Below, piece after piece: positions 1 through 6,574 of a stretch of 6,574 nucleotides of DNA. The notes beneath the pieces were generated by a model, which did no database searches, was not told the origin of the DNA, and saw only the letters and a program-made list of their open reading frames with translations. Position numbers and translations under genes: made by a program. The first letter of the stretch is position 1; each line of letters begins with the position of its first letter. The stretch is from Hyphomicrobiales bacterium (GTDB taxonomy: Bacteria > Pseudomonadota > Alphaproteobacteria > Rhizobiales > Beijerinckiaceae): assembly GCA_027489835.1 (NCBI GenBank), contig JAIXZF010000474.1, forward strand, positions 1-6,574, given 5' to 3'.

Positions 1-1088
1 ATCGAGATCATGCCAGCATCGAGCAGGTTGCCGAAGAACTTCCAGCCGGTCGGGGTTTCGAAGCAGGGAATGCCGAGCTTCGACGCCACCCGGTCCGCCG
101 CCTGGCTTGTCGGCATGGAGCGGGCGATCCCGGCGAGGCCCCTGGCATAGCCCGGCGCCAGATGGGCGTTTGCCGCCAGCATGGCGAGGCTGTCGGACGG
201 GGTCACGAACTGGCCGCGCCCGATGATGAGGTTGCGGTCGCCATCGCCATCCGACGCCGCGCAGAGATCGGGCGCGCCCGGCGACATGGCGAGGTCGAGC
301 AGGTGCTTCGCATGGACGAGGTTGGGGTCGGGATGATGTCCGCCGAAATCGGGCAGCGGCTCGCCATTGATGACCGAACCGGCGGCGAAGCCGAGCGCCC
401 CTTCGAGGATGGCGTGGGCGTAGGGGCCCGTCACCGCGCTCATCGCGTCGAAGCGGATGGTCAGCCCGCCCCGCACGGCGGCGCGAATCCTGTCGAAATC
501 GAACAGGGTCTCCATCAGCCCCTGATAGTCGGTGACGGGATCGACGATCTCGACCTCCATCTCGCCCTTGGCGGCAGGGATGCGCACCAGCCCGGTGCGG
601 TCGAGGTTGATCGGGACGGCATCCGCGATCAGGAAGCGGTCGATGGTCTGCGTGCGCTGGAAGACGGCGTCGGTGATCTTTTCGGGCGCGGGGCCGCCAT
701 TGCCGGTGTTGTACTTGATGCCGAAATCGCCGTCCGGCCCGCCCGGATTGTGGCTGGCGGAGAGCACGATCCCGCCGAAGGCCTTGCGCTTCCTGATCAT
801 GTGAGAGGCGGCAGGCGTGGACAGGATGCCGCCGCGCCCGGCGATCACGCGGCCGAAGCCGTTCGCCGCGGCCATGCGGATGACGGTGCCGACCACCTCG
901 CGGTTGAAGTAGCGCCCGTCGCCGCCGACCACGAGCGTCTGCCCCTCCTTGCCGTCGAGGCAGTCGAACACCGACTGCACGAAGTTCTCGACGTAGTGCC
1001 GCGCCTGGAATTCCGGCACCTTCTTGCGCAGCCCGGAGGTGCCGGGCTTCTGGCCGGCGATGGGCTGGGTGGGGACCGTCTGGATCAT
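1..1088 (-). CDS. pgm: Phosphoglucomutase, alpha-D-glucose-specific (partial, C-terminus off the left edge)
   Basis: Cytosolic enzyme interconverting glucose 1-phosphate and glucose 6-phosphate, which links glycogen and cell-envelope sugar nucleotides to central metabolism. Translating the minus strand from the ATG at 1088-1086 gives 362 uninterrupted residues with no stop before the edge. The N-terminus carries the substrate loop PGTSGLRKK (about residues 15-23). The phosphoserine loop is SASHNPGG with catalytic Ser112. The metal-binding loop is DGDGDR at residues 280-285. The glucose-type segment TPTGWKFFG is at 345-353, just before the edge. The family is about 540-550 residues long, so roughly a third is missing, including the usual GEESFG sugar-binding loop. 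The start is supported by GGAG six bases upstream (plus-strand 1095-1098) and by the family-typical N-terminus. It lies 124 bp downstream of the thiolase gene on the same strand; the functional link to that neighbour is unclear and it is probably housekeeping. The glucose-type motifs make phosphomannomutase less likely. Confidence 0.95.
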   Translation of the reverse strand, partial: MIQTVPTQPIAGQKPGTSGLRKKVPEFQARHYVENFVQSVFDCLDGKEGQTLVVGGDGRYFNREVVGTVIRMAAANGFGRVIAGRGGILSTPAASHMIRKRKAFGGIVLSASHNPGGPDGDFGIKYNTGNGGPAPEKITDAVFQRTQTIDRFLIADAVPINLDRTGLVRIPAAKGEMEVEIVDPVTDYQGLMETLFDFDRIRAAVRGGLTIRFDAMSAVTGPYAHAILEGALGFAAGSVINGEPLPDFGGHHPDPNLVHAKHLLDLAMSPGAPDLCAASDGDGDRNLIIGRGQFVTPSDSLAMLAANAHLAPGYARGLAGIARSMPTSQAADRVASKLGIPCFETPTGWKFFGNLLDAGMIS

Positions 1089-1132
1089 GGCAGGCTCCGG
1101 TTCGCGGCGCGGACGCAAGGCGCGAGTGCCCT

Positions 1133-1162
1133 GCCATAGCGCACCGCCTCGCGCCCTGTCAG
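1133..1162 (-). promoter_or_regulatory. Possible sigma-70-type promoter for pgm
   Basis: Reading the minus strand, a CTGACA box (plus-strand 1157-1162) is followed after 18 bases by TATGGC (1133-1138), about 45 bases upstream of the pgm start codon. The match to TTGACA/TATAAT is partial (5 of 6 and 4 of 6). It lies in the 124-bp gap after the thiolase stop codon. This would let pgm be transcribed independently of the thiolase gene. The call rests on motif resemblance alone. Confidence 0.3.
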
Positions 1163-1212
1163 CCGCTTCCTCGCTGGAGCCTCAACGCGCCGGCGCAGGC
1201 CGGGGTCCGCCG

Positions 1213-2412
<1,200 letters not shown>

Positions 2413-2558
2413 GGGAAGGCGCCTGCACTGGACAATGACGGGCGCGATCATCGCCCTGCCGGCCACCACGTCAACGGCCAGGCGTTCGCATCCCGAACAA
2501 GCCTGCCCGGCGCCGCTTCGCGGCCCGAGGCCCGTGCCCTGCGGGGCATGCCGGCTTG

Positions 2559-2588
2559 CTTGGCAGCGCCGCGGATTCATTTTAAGCT
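2559..2588 (+). promoter_or_regulatory. Candidate promoter of the SDR-MarR-crotonase operon
   Basis: A CTTGGCA -35 box (2559-2565; TTGGCA differs from TTGACA at one base) is followed, 17 bases after its last A, by TAAGCT (2583-2588). TAAGCT keeps the three most conserved -10 positions, T-A-n-n-n-T. The -10 lies inside the 14-bp palindrome, so a protein bound there would block RNA polymerase, which fits MarR-type repression. Predicted transcription would begin near 2595, about 50 bases upstream of the SDR start codon. The call is made by eye from motif resemblance. Confidence 0.35.
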
Positions 2589-2593
2589 TAAAA
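2580..2593. promoter_or_regulatory. Perfect AT-rich palindrome, probable MarR operator
   Basis: TTTTAAGCTTAAAA is a perfect 14-bp inverted repeat without a spacer, in the only AT-rich stretch of an otherwise very GC-rich window. It sits in the divergent intergenic region, 54 bases before the SDR start codon and 167 bases before the thiolase start codon. MarR-family dimers typically bind AT-rich inverted repeats near their own promoters, and a MarR gene is the second gene of the adjacent operon. The site overlaps the candidate -10 box. The assignment to that regulator is an inference from position and symmetry. Confidence 0.65.
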
Positions 2594-2595
2594 CA

Positions 2596-2605
2596 ATTGG
2601 CCAAT
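2596..2605. repeat. Second perfect palindrome next to the putative operator
   Basis: ATTGGCCAAT is a perfect 10-bp inverted repeat starting two bases after the 14-bp palindrome; the two centres are 14 bp apart. It could be an accessory operator, a site for a second regulator, or a chance TGGCCA-centred palindrome in GC-rich DNA. It falls close to the predicted transcription start of the plus-strand operon. Confidence 0.4.
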
Positions 2606-2647
2606 GCGTCTGCCTGCGAGGCGAGGCGAGGCCGAACGGGAGTCGCC

Positions 2648-3403
2648 ATGCCTGAGGGCTCATTGGCTGGACAACACGCGCTCGTCACCGGGGCGAGCCG
2701 CGGCATCGGCCGCGCGGTGGCCGAGGCGCTGCGCGCCCGTGGCGCAGCGGTGAGCCTCATCGCCCGCTCCGCCGGAGAGGCCGACGAGCCGGGCTTTCGA
2801 CATTATGCCGCCGATGTCGCCGATGAGGCCGCGCTTGCCGCTGCCCTGTCGCGGGCGGTCGAGGCCGAGGGGCCCGTCACGATTCTCGTCAACAATGCCG
2901 GCGGCGTCGAGACCGCGCCGATCGCGCGCACCGATGGCGAGCTGGTCCGCCGGATGCTCGCGCTCAATCTCGAAAGCGTCTTCACCCTGACGCGGCTGGT
3001 GCTGCCGCCCATGATCGCCGCCGGCGCTGGCCGCATCATCAATGTGGCCAGTACGGCGGGGCTCAAGGGCTATCCCTATGTCAGTGCATACACCGCCGCC
3101 AAGCACGGCGTCATCGGGCTGACGCGGGCGCTGGCGCAGGAGCTGGCGCGCACCGGCGTCACGGTCAACGCTGTCTGCCCTGGCTACACCGAGACCGATC
3201 TGGTCCGTGGCGCGCTGGCGACCATCATGACCAAGACCGGCCGGAGCGAGGCCGAGGCCAGGGCGGAGCTGGCGAAATCCAACCCGCAGGGCCGTCTCGT
3301 CTCGCCCGCGGAGGTCGCGGCCGCGGTCGCCTATCTCGCGAGCCCGGGGGCGGCCGGCGTCAATGGTGCGGCGCTGAGCATTTCGGGCGGGGAGACGCTC
3401 TGA
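2648..3403 (+). CDS. SDR-family NAD(P)-dependent oxidoreductase
   Basis: Classical short-chain dehydrogenase/reductase of 251 residues, probably oxidising or reducing a hydroxyl/keto group on a CoA-bound intermediate in the cytosol. Cofactor-binding TGASRGIG is at 14-21. NNAG is at 82-85. The catalytic tetrad is Asn107 (ALNLES), Ser135, Tyr148 and Lys152 (YTAAK), followed by PGY at 178-180 and the C-terminal SISGGETL. Arg17 in the glycine motif and Arg40 after the second strand, with no Asp at that position, suggest NADP(H) preference. The frame is open upstream to 2372, but the ATG at 2648 has GGGAG five bases before it (2638-2642) and begins at the normal family N-terminus. It is the first gene of the operon. 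Its stop TGA shares one base with the next start (TGATG at 3401-3405). It resembles FabG/3-hydroxyacyl-CoA dehydrogenases, and in context would act on a beta-hydroxy or ring-hydroxyl CoA thioester. The exact substrate cannot be read from the sequence. Confidence 0.92.
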   Translation: MPEGSLAGQHALVTGASRGIGRAVAEALRARGAAVSLIARSAGEADEPGFRHYAADVADEAALAAALSRAVEAEGPVTILVNNAGGVETAPIARTDGELVRRMLALNLESVFTLTRLVLPPMIAAGAGRIINVASTAGLKGYPYVSAYTAAKHGVIGLTRALAQELARTGVTVNAVCPGYTETDLVRGALATIMTKTGRSEAEARAELAKSNPQGRLVSPAEVAAAVAYLASPGAAGVNGAALSISGGETL

Positions 3404-3918
3404 TGGACGACGCCCGCCTCATCGTCGATGCCGAAACCGTGGTGGCCGAGCGCCCGCGCGACCACAAGGCGGAGCTGCGCCTCTGGCTCCGGCTGCTCAC
3501 CTGCGCGACGCTGGTCGAGGACGAGATTCGCTCGCGGCTGCGGTCGGAGTTCGACGTGACCTTGCCGCGCTTCGATCTCATGGCCCAACTGCACAAGGCG
3601 CCGGACGGCCTGACGCTGAGCCAGCTCTCGGGCCGCATGATGGTTTCCAACGGCAACCTCACCGCGCTGGTCGAGCGCCTCGTCGAAGCAGGCCAGCTCG
3701 AGCGCCGCGTTTCCGAGACCGACCGGCGCGTCGTCAACGTAGTCCTCACCGCGCAGGGCGAGCGGGACTTCGCCGCCATGGCGAGCCGGCACGAAGGCTG
3801 GATCGCGGATTTCTTCGGAGAGCTGTCGGATGCCGAGAGCGAGGATCTGATGCGCTTGCTCGGAAAGCTCAAGGCTTCGGCCCGCGCGGCCATCACCGGA
3901 CCACGGGAGGGACGCTGA
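3403..3918 (+). CDS. MarR-family transcriptional regulator
   Basis: DNA-binding protein of 171 residues with the MarR winged helix-turn-helix. An N-terminal dimerisation helix spans about 21-50, with hydrophobic LWLRLLTCATLVEDEI. The core helix is TLSQLSGRM (71-79). The recognition helix is about 82-96 (SNGNLTALVERLVEAG). The wing is 101-115, with the family's D-R-R in ETDRRVVNVVLT, and C-terminal dimerisation helices follow. The ATG overlaps the SDR stop codon by one base, with GGGGAG eight bases upstream, so translation is likely coupled. Related regulators in aromatic-acid clusters repress their operon and are released by the aromatic acid or its CoA ester. Here the likely target is the palindrome upstream of the SDR gene, which would make the gene autoregulated. 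The ligand is unknown. Confidence 0.92.
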   Translation: MDDARLIVDAETVVAERPRDHKAELRLWLRLLTCATLVEDEIRSRLRSEFDVTLPRFDLMAQLHKAPDGLTLSQLSGRMMVSNGNLTALVERLVEAGQLERRVSETDRRVVNVVLTAQGERDFAAMASRHEGWIADFFGELSDAESEDLMRLLGKLKASARAAITGPREGR

Positions 3919-3919
3919 C

Positions 3920-4729
3920 ATGACGGGACCCAAGCGGCAGGCGGAGCATTTCCGGCTCGAGGTGGAAGGCCGAGTCGCCACGGTGACGCTCGACCGTCCC
4001 GACAGGAAGAACCCGCTGACCTTCGAGAGCTATGCCGAGCTGGTCGGCTTCTTCCGGGGCCTTCAATATGACGACGAGGTCAAGGCCGTGGTGGTGACCG
4101 GCGCCGGCGGCAATTTCTGCTCCGGCGGCGACGTGTTCGAGATCATCGAGCCGCTGCTGTCGAAGGACACCAAGGGCCTGTTGCGCTTCACCGAAATGAC
4201 GGGGGACCTCGTCAAGGCGATGCGCGCCTGCCCGCAACCGGTGATCGCGGCCATCGACGGCGTCTGCGTGGGCGCCGGCGCGATCATGGCGATGGCATCC
4301 GACCTGCGTTACGGCACGCAGAGGGCAAAGGTCGCCTTCCTGTTCAACAAGGTCGGCCTCGCCGGCTGCGACATGGGCGCCTGCGCCATGCTGCCGAGGA
4401 TCATCGGCTATGGCCGCGCTTCCGAGCTGCTCTACACCGGCCGGGTGATGGGCGGCGAGGAGGCTGAACGCTGGGGCTTCTTCAACCGGCTCTGCGCGCC
4501 CGAGAGGGTGCTGGCGGACGCGTCGGCGATGGCGTCCGAGCTCGCGCACGGGCCGACCTTCGCTAACGACATCACCAAGAAGATGCTGGCCATGGAATGG
4601 GCGATGAGCATCGAGGAGGCCATCAAGGCCGAGGCGGTGGCGCAGGCGCTGTGCATGACCACGGCCGATTTCCGCCGCGCCTTCGAGGCCTTCGCCGAGA
4701 AGCGCAAGCCCGTCTTCGCTGGCGATTGA
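3920..4729 (+). CDS. Crotonase-fold protein of the enoyl-CoA hydratase family, atypical active site
   Basis: Protein of 269 residues, normal length for the crotonase superfamily, acting on a CoA thioester. N-terminal VATVTLDRPDRKNPLT (19-34) and the oxyanion-hole region GAGGNFCSGGD (61-71) are typical, as is GAGAIMAMASD (118-128), which aligns with GGGCELAMMCD of rat mitochondrial hydratase. At the two catalytic positions of classical hydratases there is no glutamate: Glu144 aligns with Ile122, and Glu164 falls at Asn143/Lys144 in FLFNKVGLAGCDMGAC. Asp151 in that segment is the obvious acidic candidate, near the position of the functional Asp in 4-chlorobenzoyl-CoA dehalogenase and the MenB/BadI group. 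So it could be a hydrolase, ring-cleaving enzyme or unusual hydratase. It starts two bases after the marR stop, with GGAGG (3906-3910) nine bases before the ATG. Family membership is certain; the reaction is not. Confidence 0.92.
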   Translation: MTGPKRQAEHFRLEVEGRVATVTLDRPDRKNPLTFESYAELVGFFRGLQYDDEVKAVVVTGAGGNFCSGGDVFEIIEPLLSKDTKGLLRFTEMTGDLVKAMRACPQPVIAAIDGVCVGAGAIMAMASDLRYGTQRAKVAFLFNKVGLAGCDMGACAMLPRIIGYGRASELLYTGRVMGGEEAERWGFFNRLCAPERVLADASAMASELAHGPTFANDITKKMLAMEWAMSIEEAIKAEAVAQALCMTTADFRRAFEAFAEKRKPVFAGD

Positions 4730-4746
4730 GCAAGGAGCCGGGCGCC

Positions 4747-5949
4747 ATGGCCGATCGCAGCTATCTGAGCTGGCCCTTCTTCGAGGAGCGTCACCGCGCC
4801 TTCCATGCCGTCCTCGACCGCTGGGCGTCGGAGATTGTGCCAGGCCTCATCGATCATCACGACGTCGATGCCTCGTGCCGCCGCCTCGTCGCGGCGCTGG
4901 GCGAAGCGGGTCATCTCGCCCATGTCGTCGTCGCCCCACATGGCGGCGCCGTGGACCGGCTCGATGTCCGCACGCTCTGCCTCGCCCGCGAGGTGCTGGG
5001 CTATCATGGCGGCCTCGCCGATTTCGCCTTCGCCATGCAGGGGCTGGGCACGGGTCCGATCAGCCTGTTCGGCTCCGAGGATCAGAAGGCGCGCTGGCTG
5101 CCGGGCGTGGCGGCCGGCCGCGCCATCGCCGCCTTCGCGCTGTCGGAGGCCGATGCCGGCTCGGACGTGGCGGCGATGGCGACCTCGGCCACCGCCGACG
5201 GTCCCGGCCATGTCAGGCTGAACGGCGCCAAGACCTGGATCTCCAATGGCGGCATCGCCGACCAGTATGTCGTGTTCGTGCGCGAGGGAGAGGGCGGCGG
5301 CGCCAAGGGCCTGTCCGCCTTCATCGTCGAGGCCGGCACGCCCGGCTTCGGGATCGCGGGGCGCATCGACGTCACGGCGCCGCATCCGCTCGCCACGCTG
5401 AGCTTCGCCGATTGCCGCATCCCGGTCGGCCAGCGCATCGGCGGCGTGGGCGACGGCTTCCGCATCGCCATGGCGACGCTCGACGTCTTCCGCTCCACCG
5501 TGGGCGCGGCCGCTCTGGGCTTCGCCCGCCGCGCGCTCGACGAGGCGACCGACCGCGCCGCGAGCCGGCGCATGTTCGGCGGCGTGCTGGCCGACCTCCA
5601 GCTCACCCAGGCCGCGCTGGCCGACAGCGCGACCGAGATCGATGCCGCGGCGCTGCTGATCCACCGCGCCGCATGGACCAAGGACAGGGGCGCGCCGCGC
5701 ATCACGCGCGAGGCGGCGATGGCCAAGATGTTCGCCACCGAGGCGGCGCAGAAGGTGATCGACCGCGCCATCCAGATCTTCGGCGGCGAGGGCGTGCGCC
5801 TCGGCTCCAAGGTCGAGGAGCTGTACCGCGAGGTCCGCGCGCTGCGCATCTACGAGGGCGCGACCGAGGTGCAGAAGATCATCATCGCCCGCGCGCTTCT
5901 GGGCGAGCGGGCCGCCGAGGCCCCGATGCCGGCGCGCGCGGCGGAGTGA
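4747..5949 (+). CDS. Acyl-CoA dehydrogenase
   Basis: FAD-dependent enzyme of 400 residues that introduces a 2,3 double bond into an acyl-CoA and passes electrons to electron-transfer flavoprotein. An alpha-helical N-terminal domain (about 1-125) is followed by the flavin signature ALSEADAGSD (131-140) and the beta domain with KTWISNGG (162-169). The C-terminal helical domain includes QIFGGEGV (343-350), and the catalytic base is Glu370 in RIYEGATEVQKIII (367-380). All key residues are present, so it should be active. The frame is open upstream to 4597, but the ATG at 4747 is preceded by AAGGAG (4732-4737, nine bases away), and an upstream start would overlap the crotonase gene. It begins 17 bases after the previous stop. 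In context it would dehydrogenate a cyclic or short-chain dicarboxyl intermediate produced after CoA activation. The substrate is not determinable from motifs. Confidence 0.94.
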   Translation: MADRSYLSWPFFEERHRAFHAVLDRWASEIVPGLIDHHDVDASCRRLVAALGEAGHLAHVVVAPHGGAVDRLDVRTLCLAREVLGYHGGLADFAFAMQGLGTGPISLFGSEDQKARWLPGVAAGRAIAAFALSEADAGSDVAAMATSATADGPGHVRLNGAKTWISNGGIADQYVVFVREGEGGGAKGLSAFIVEAGTPGFGIAGRIDVTAPHPLATLSFADCRIPVGQRIGGVGDGFRIAMATLDVFRSTVGAAALGFARRALDEATDRAASRRMFGGVLADLQLTQAALADSATEIDAAALLIHRAAWTKDRGAPRITREAAMAKMFATEAAQKVIDRAIQIFGGEGVRLGSKVEELYREVRALRIYEGATEVQKIIIARALLGERAAEAPMPARAAE

Positions 5950-5953
5950 GGAG
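5949..5953 (+). promoter_or_regulatory. Ribosome binding site that decides the ligase start
   Basis: AGGAG begins on the last base of the acyl-CoA dehydrogenase stop codon. Two in-frame ATGs follow, at 5955 and 5961. The first is one base away, too close for initiation. The second is seven bases away, an ideal spacing, so the start at 5961 is preferred. The overlap of this site with the upstream stop codon suggests coupled translation. Confidence 0.7.
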
Positions 5954-5960
5954 AATGCCG

Positions 5961-6574
5961 ATGGCAAGTAGCGCCTATCTCGACAGCTTCGCTCGCGACA
6001 GCCTGCCGCCGCGCGAGCAATGGCCCGATTTCCTCTTCACCCTGCCCGAACTGCGTTACCCGGAGCGGCTCAATGCCGTCAGCAAGCTGCTGGACGCGCA
6101 TCTTGGGGCGGGCCGCGGCGAGGCTCCCTGCCTGATCGCGCAGGATGGCCGGATCTGGAGCTATGCCGAGACGGCGGCGACGGTGAACCGCATCGCCCAT
6201 GTGCTGACAGGCCCGCTCGGCATGAAGCCGGGCGACCGGGTGCTGCTGCGCGCACCCAACAATCCGATGCTGGCGATGGTCTATCTCGCCGTGCTCAAGG
6301 CGGGCGGCATCGTGGTCGCCACCATGCCGATGCTGCGCGCCAAGGAGCTGGGCTTCATCGTCGCCAAGACCCGCATCAGGCTCGCCCTGTGCGATCCGCG
6401 CCTGATGGACGAACTCACGAAGACCGCAGCCGTCAATCCGCTGCTGGCCCGCATCGTCGAGATGGGCGCCGAGCTCGAGGCGCTGATGGAGGCCGCGCCC
6501 GACGCGTTCGAGGCGTGCGACACCGCCGCCGACGATGTCTGCCTCATCGGCTTCACCTCGGGCACCACGGGCGA
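5961..6574 (+). CDS. AMP-forming acid-CoA ligase, probably benzoate/2-aminobenzoate-CoA ligase type (partial, C-terminus off the right edge)
   Basis: Adenylate-forming enzyme that would activate a carboxylic acid to its CoA thioester through an acyl-AMP intermediate. The window holds 204 residues and is cut inside the phosphate-binding A3 motif: GFTSGTTG at 197-204 is the last readable segment, whose usual continuation is x-P-K. Earlier landmarks are WSYAET (about 67-72), MKPGDRVLLRAPNNPM and LKAGGIVVATMPMLRAKEL, typical of ligases acting on benzoate-like acids. The N-terminus (SFARDSLPPREQWPDFLF) resembles, from memory, 2-aminobenzoate-CoA ligases of aerobic anthranilate clusters. Specificity cannot be confirmed because the acid-binding pocket lies downstream. 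The full family length is about 520-560 residues. It begins 11 bases after the acyl-CoA dehydrogenase stop and is the fifth gene of the operon; the operon probably continues past the edge. Confidence 0.9.
   Translation, partial: MASSAYLDSFARDSLPPREQWPDFLFTLPELRYPERLNAVSKLLDAHLGAGRGEAPCLIAQDGRIWSYAETAATVNRIAHVLTGPLGMKPGDRVLLRAPNNPMLAMVYLAVLKAGGIVVATMPMLRAKELGFIVAKTRIRLALCDPRLMDELTKTAAVNPLLARIVEMGAELEALMEAAPDAFEACDTAADDVCLIGFTSGTTG

Noticed and set aside
162..1139. Long plus-strand open frame opposite the phosphoglucomutase gene
   Set aside because: The translation is Arg/Ala/Gly/Asp/His-rich with no recognisable motif, while the minus strand encodes a textbook phosphoglucomutase. This is a shadow frame caused by high GC.
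1190..1203. Short hairpin (CCGGC-loop-GCCGG) just after the thiolase stop, considered as a terminator
   Set aside because: Only five base pairs and no T-tract on the minus strand; such GC-rich repeats are expected by chance here.
2533..2550. Small hairpin in the thiolase leader
   Set aside because: About seven pairs with a wobble and a four-base loop, no terminator tract or known riboswitch features; too weak to call.
2413..2760. N-terminal extension of the thiolase frame by 116 residues
   Set aside because: The extension would run through the palindromes and into the divergent SDR gene. Thiolase homology begins at the ATG at 2412, giving the normal 399-residue length.
3893..4549. 218-codon minus-strand open frame opposite the crotonase gene
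   Set aside because: His/Arg/Gly-rich, no family resemblance, no ribosome binding logic; shadow frame.
4432..5967. 511-codon minus-strand open frame opposite the acyl-CoA dehydrogenase
   Set aside because: It is antisense to a gene with all acyl-CoA dehydrogenase signatures, and its composition is typical of a GC-driven shadow frame.

Overview
The window is very GC-rich, with strong third-position G/C bias in every real gene. The protein families point to an alphaproteobacterium, probably of the Hyphomicrobiales (Bosea/Methylobacterium/Bradyrhizobium-like). That placement is inferred from composition and remembered family resemblance, not from a search. Seven protein-coding genes fill almost the whole window. 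I see no RNA gene, CRISPR array, insertion sequence or phage signature.

Layout. Minus strand, left part: the N-terminal two thirds of a phosphoglucomutase (pgm, runs off the left edge), and upstream of it in the transcription direction a complete 3-oxoadipyl-CoA-type thiolase (pcaF-like). A 235-bp divergent intergenic region (2413-2647) follows. It holds the only AT-rich stretch of the window: a perfect 14-bp palindrome and, two bases on, a perfect 10-bp palindrome. Plus strand, right part: a tightly packed run of five genes: SDR oxidoreductase, MarR-family regulator, crotonase-fold protein, acyl-CoA dehydrogenase and the N-terminal part of an AMP-forming acid-CoA ligase that runs off the right edge. 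Gaps between these five genes run from a 1-base overlap to 17 bases, so they almost certainly form one operon.

How the genes fit together. The right-hand operon looks like a CoA-thioester catabolic cluster. The ligase, whose N-terminus resembles the benzoate/2-aminobenzoate-CoA ligase family, would activate an aromatic or related acid. The dehydrogenase, crotonase and SDR would carry out beta-oxidation-like steps, and the divergent thiolase could release the final acyl-CoA products. MarR most likely senses the substrate or its CoA ester and controls the operon through the palindrome. The gene set resembles the aerobic 2-aminobenzoyl-CoA (anthranilate) clusters of the Azoarcus evansii type. 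The diagnostic monooxygenase/reductase is not in the window, so substrate identity is a hypothesis. The most unusual protein feature is the crotonase, which lacks both canonical enoyl-CoA hydratase glutamates and may not be an ordinary hydratase.
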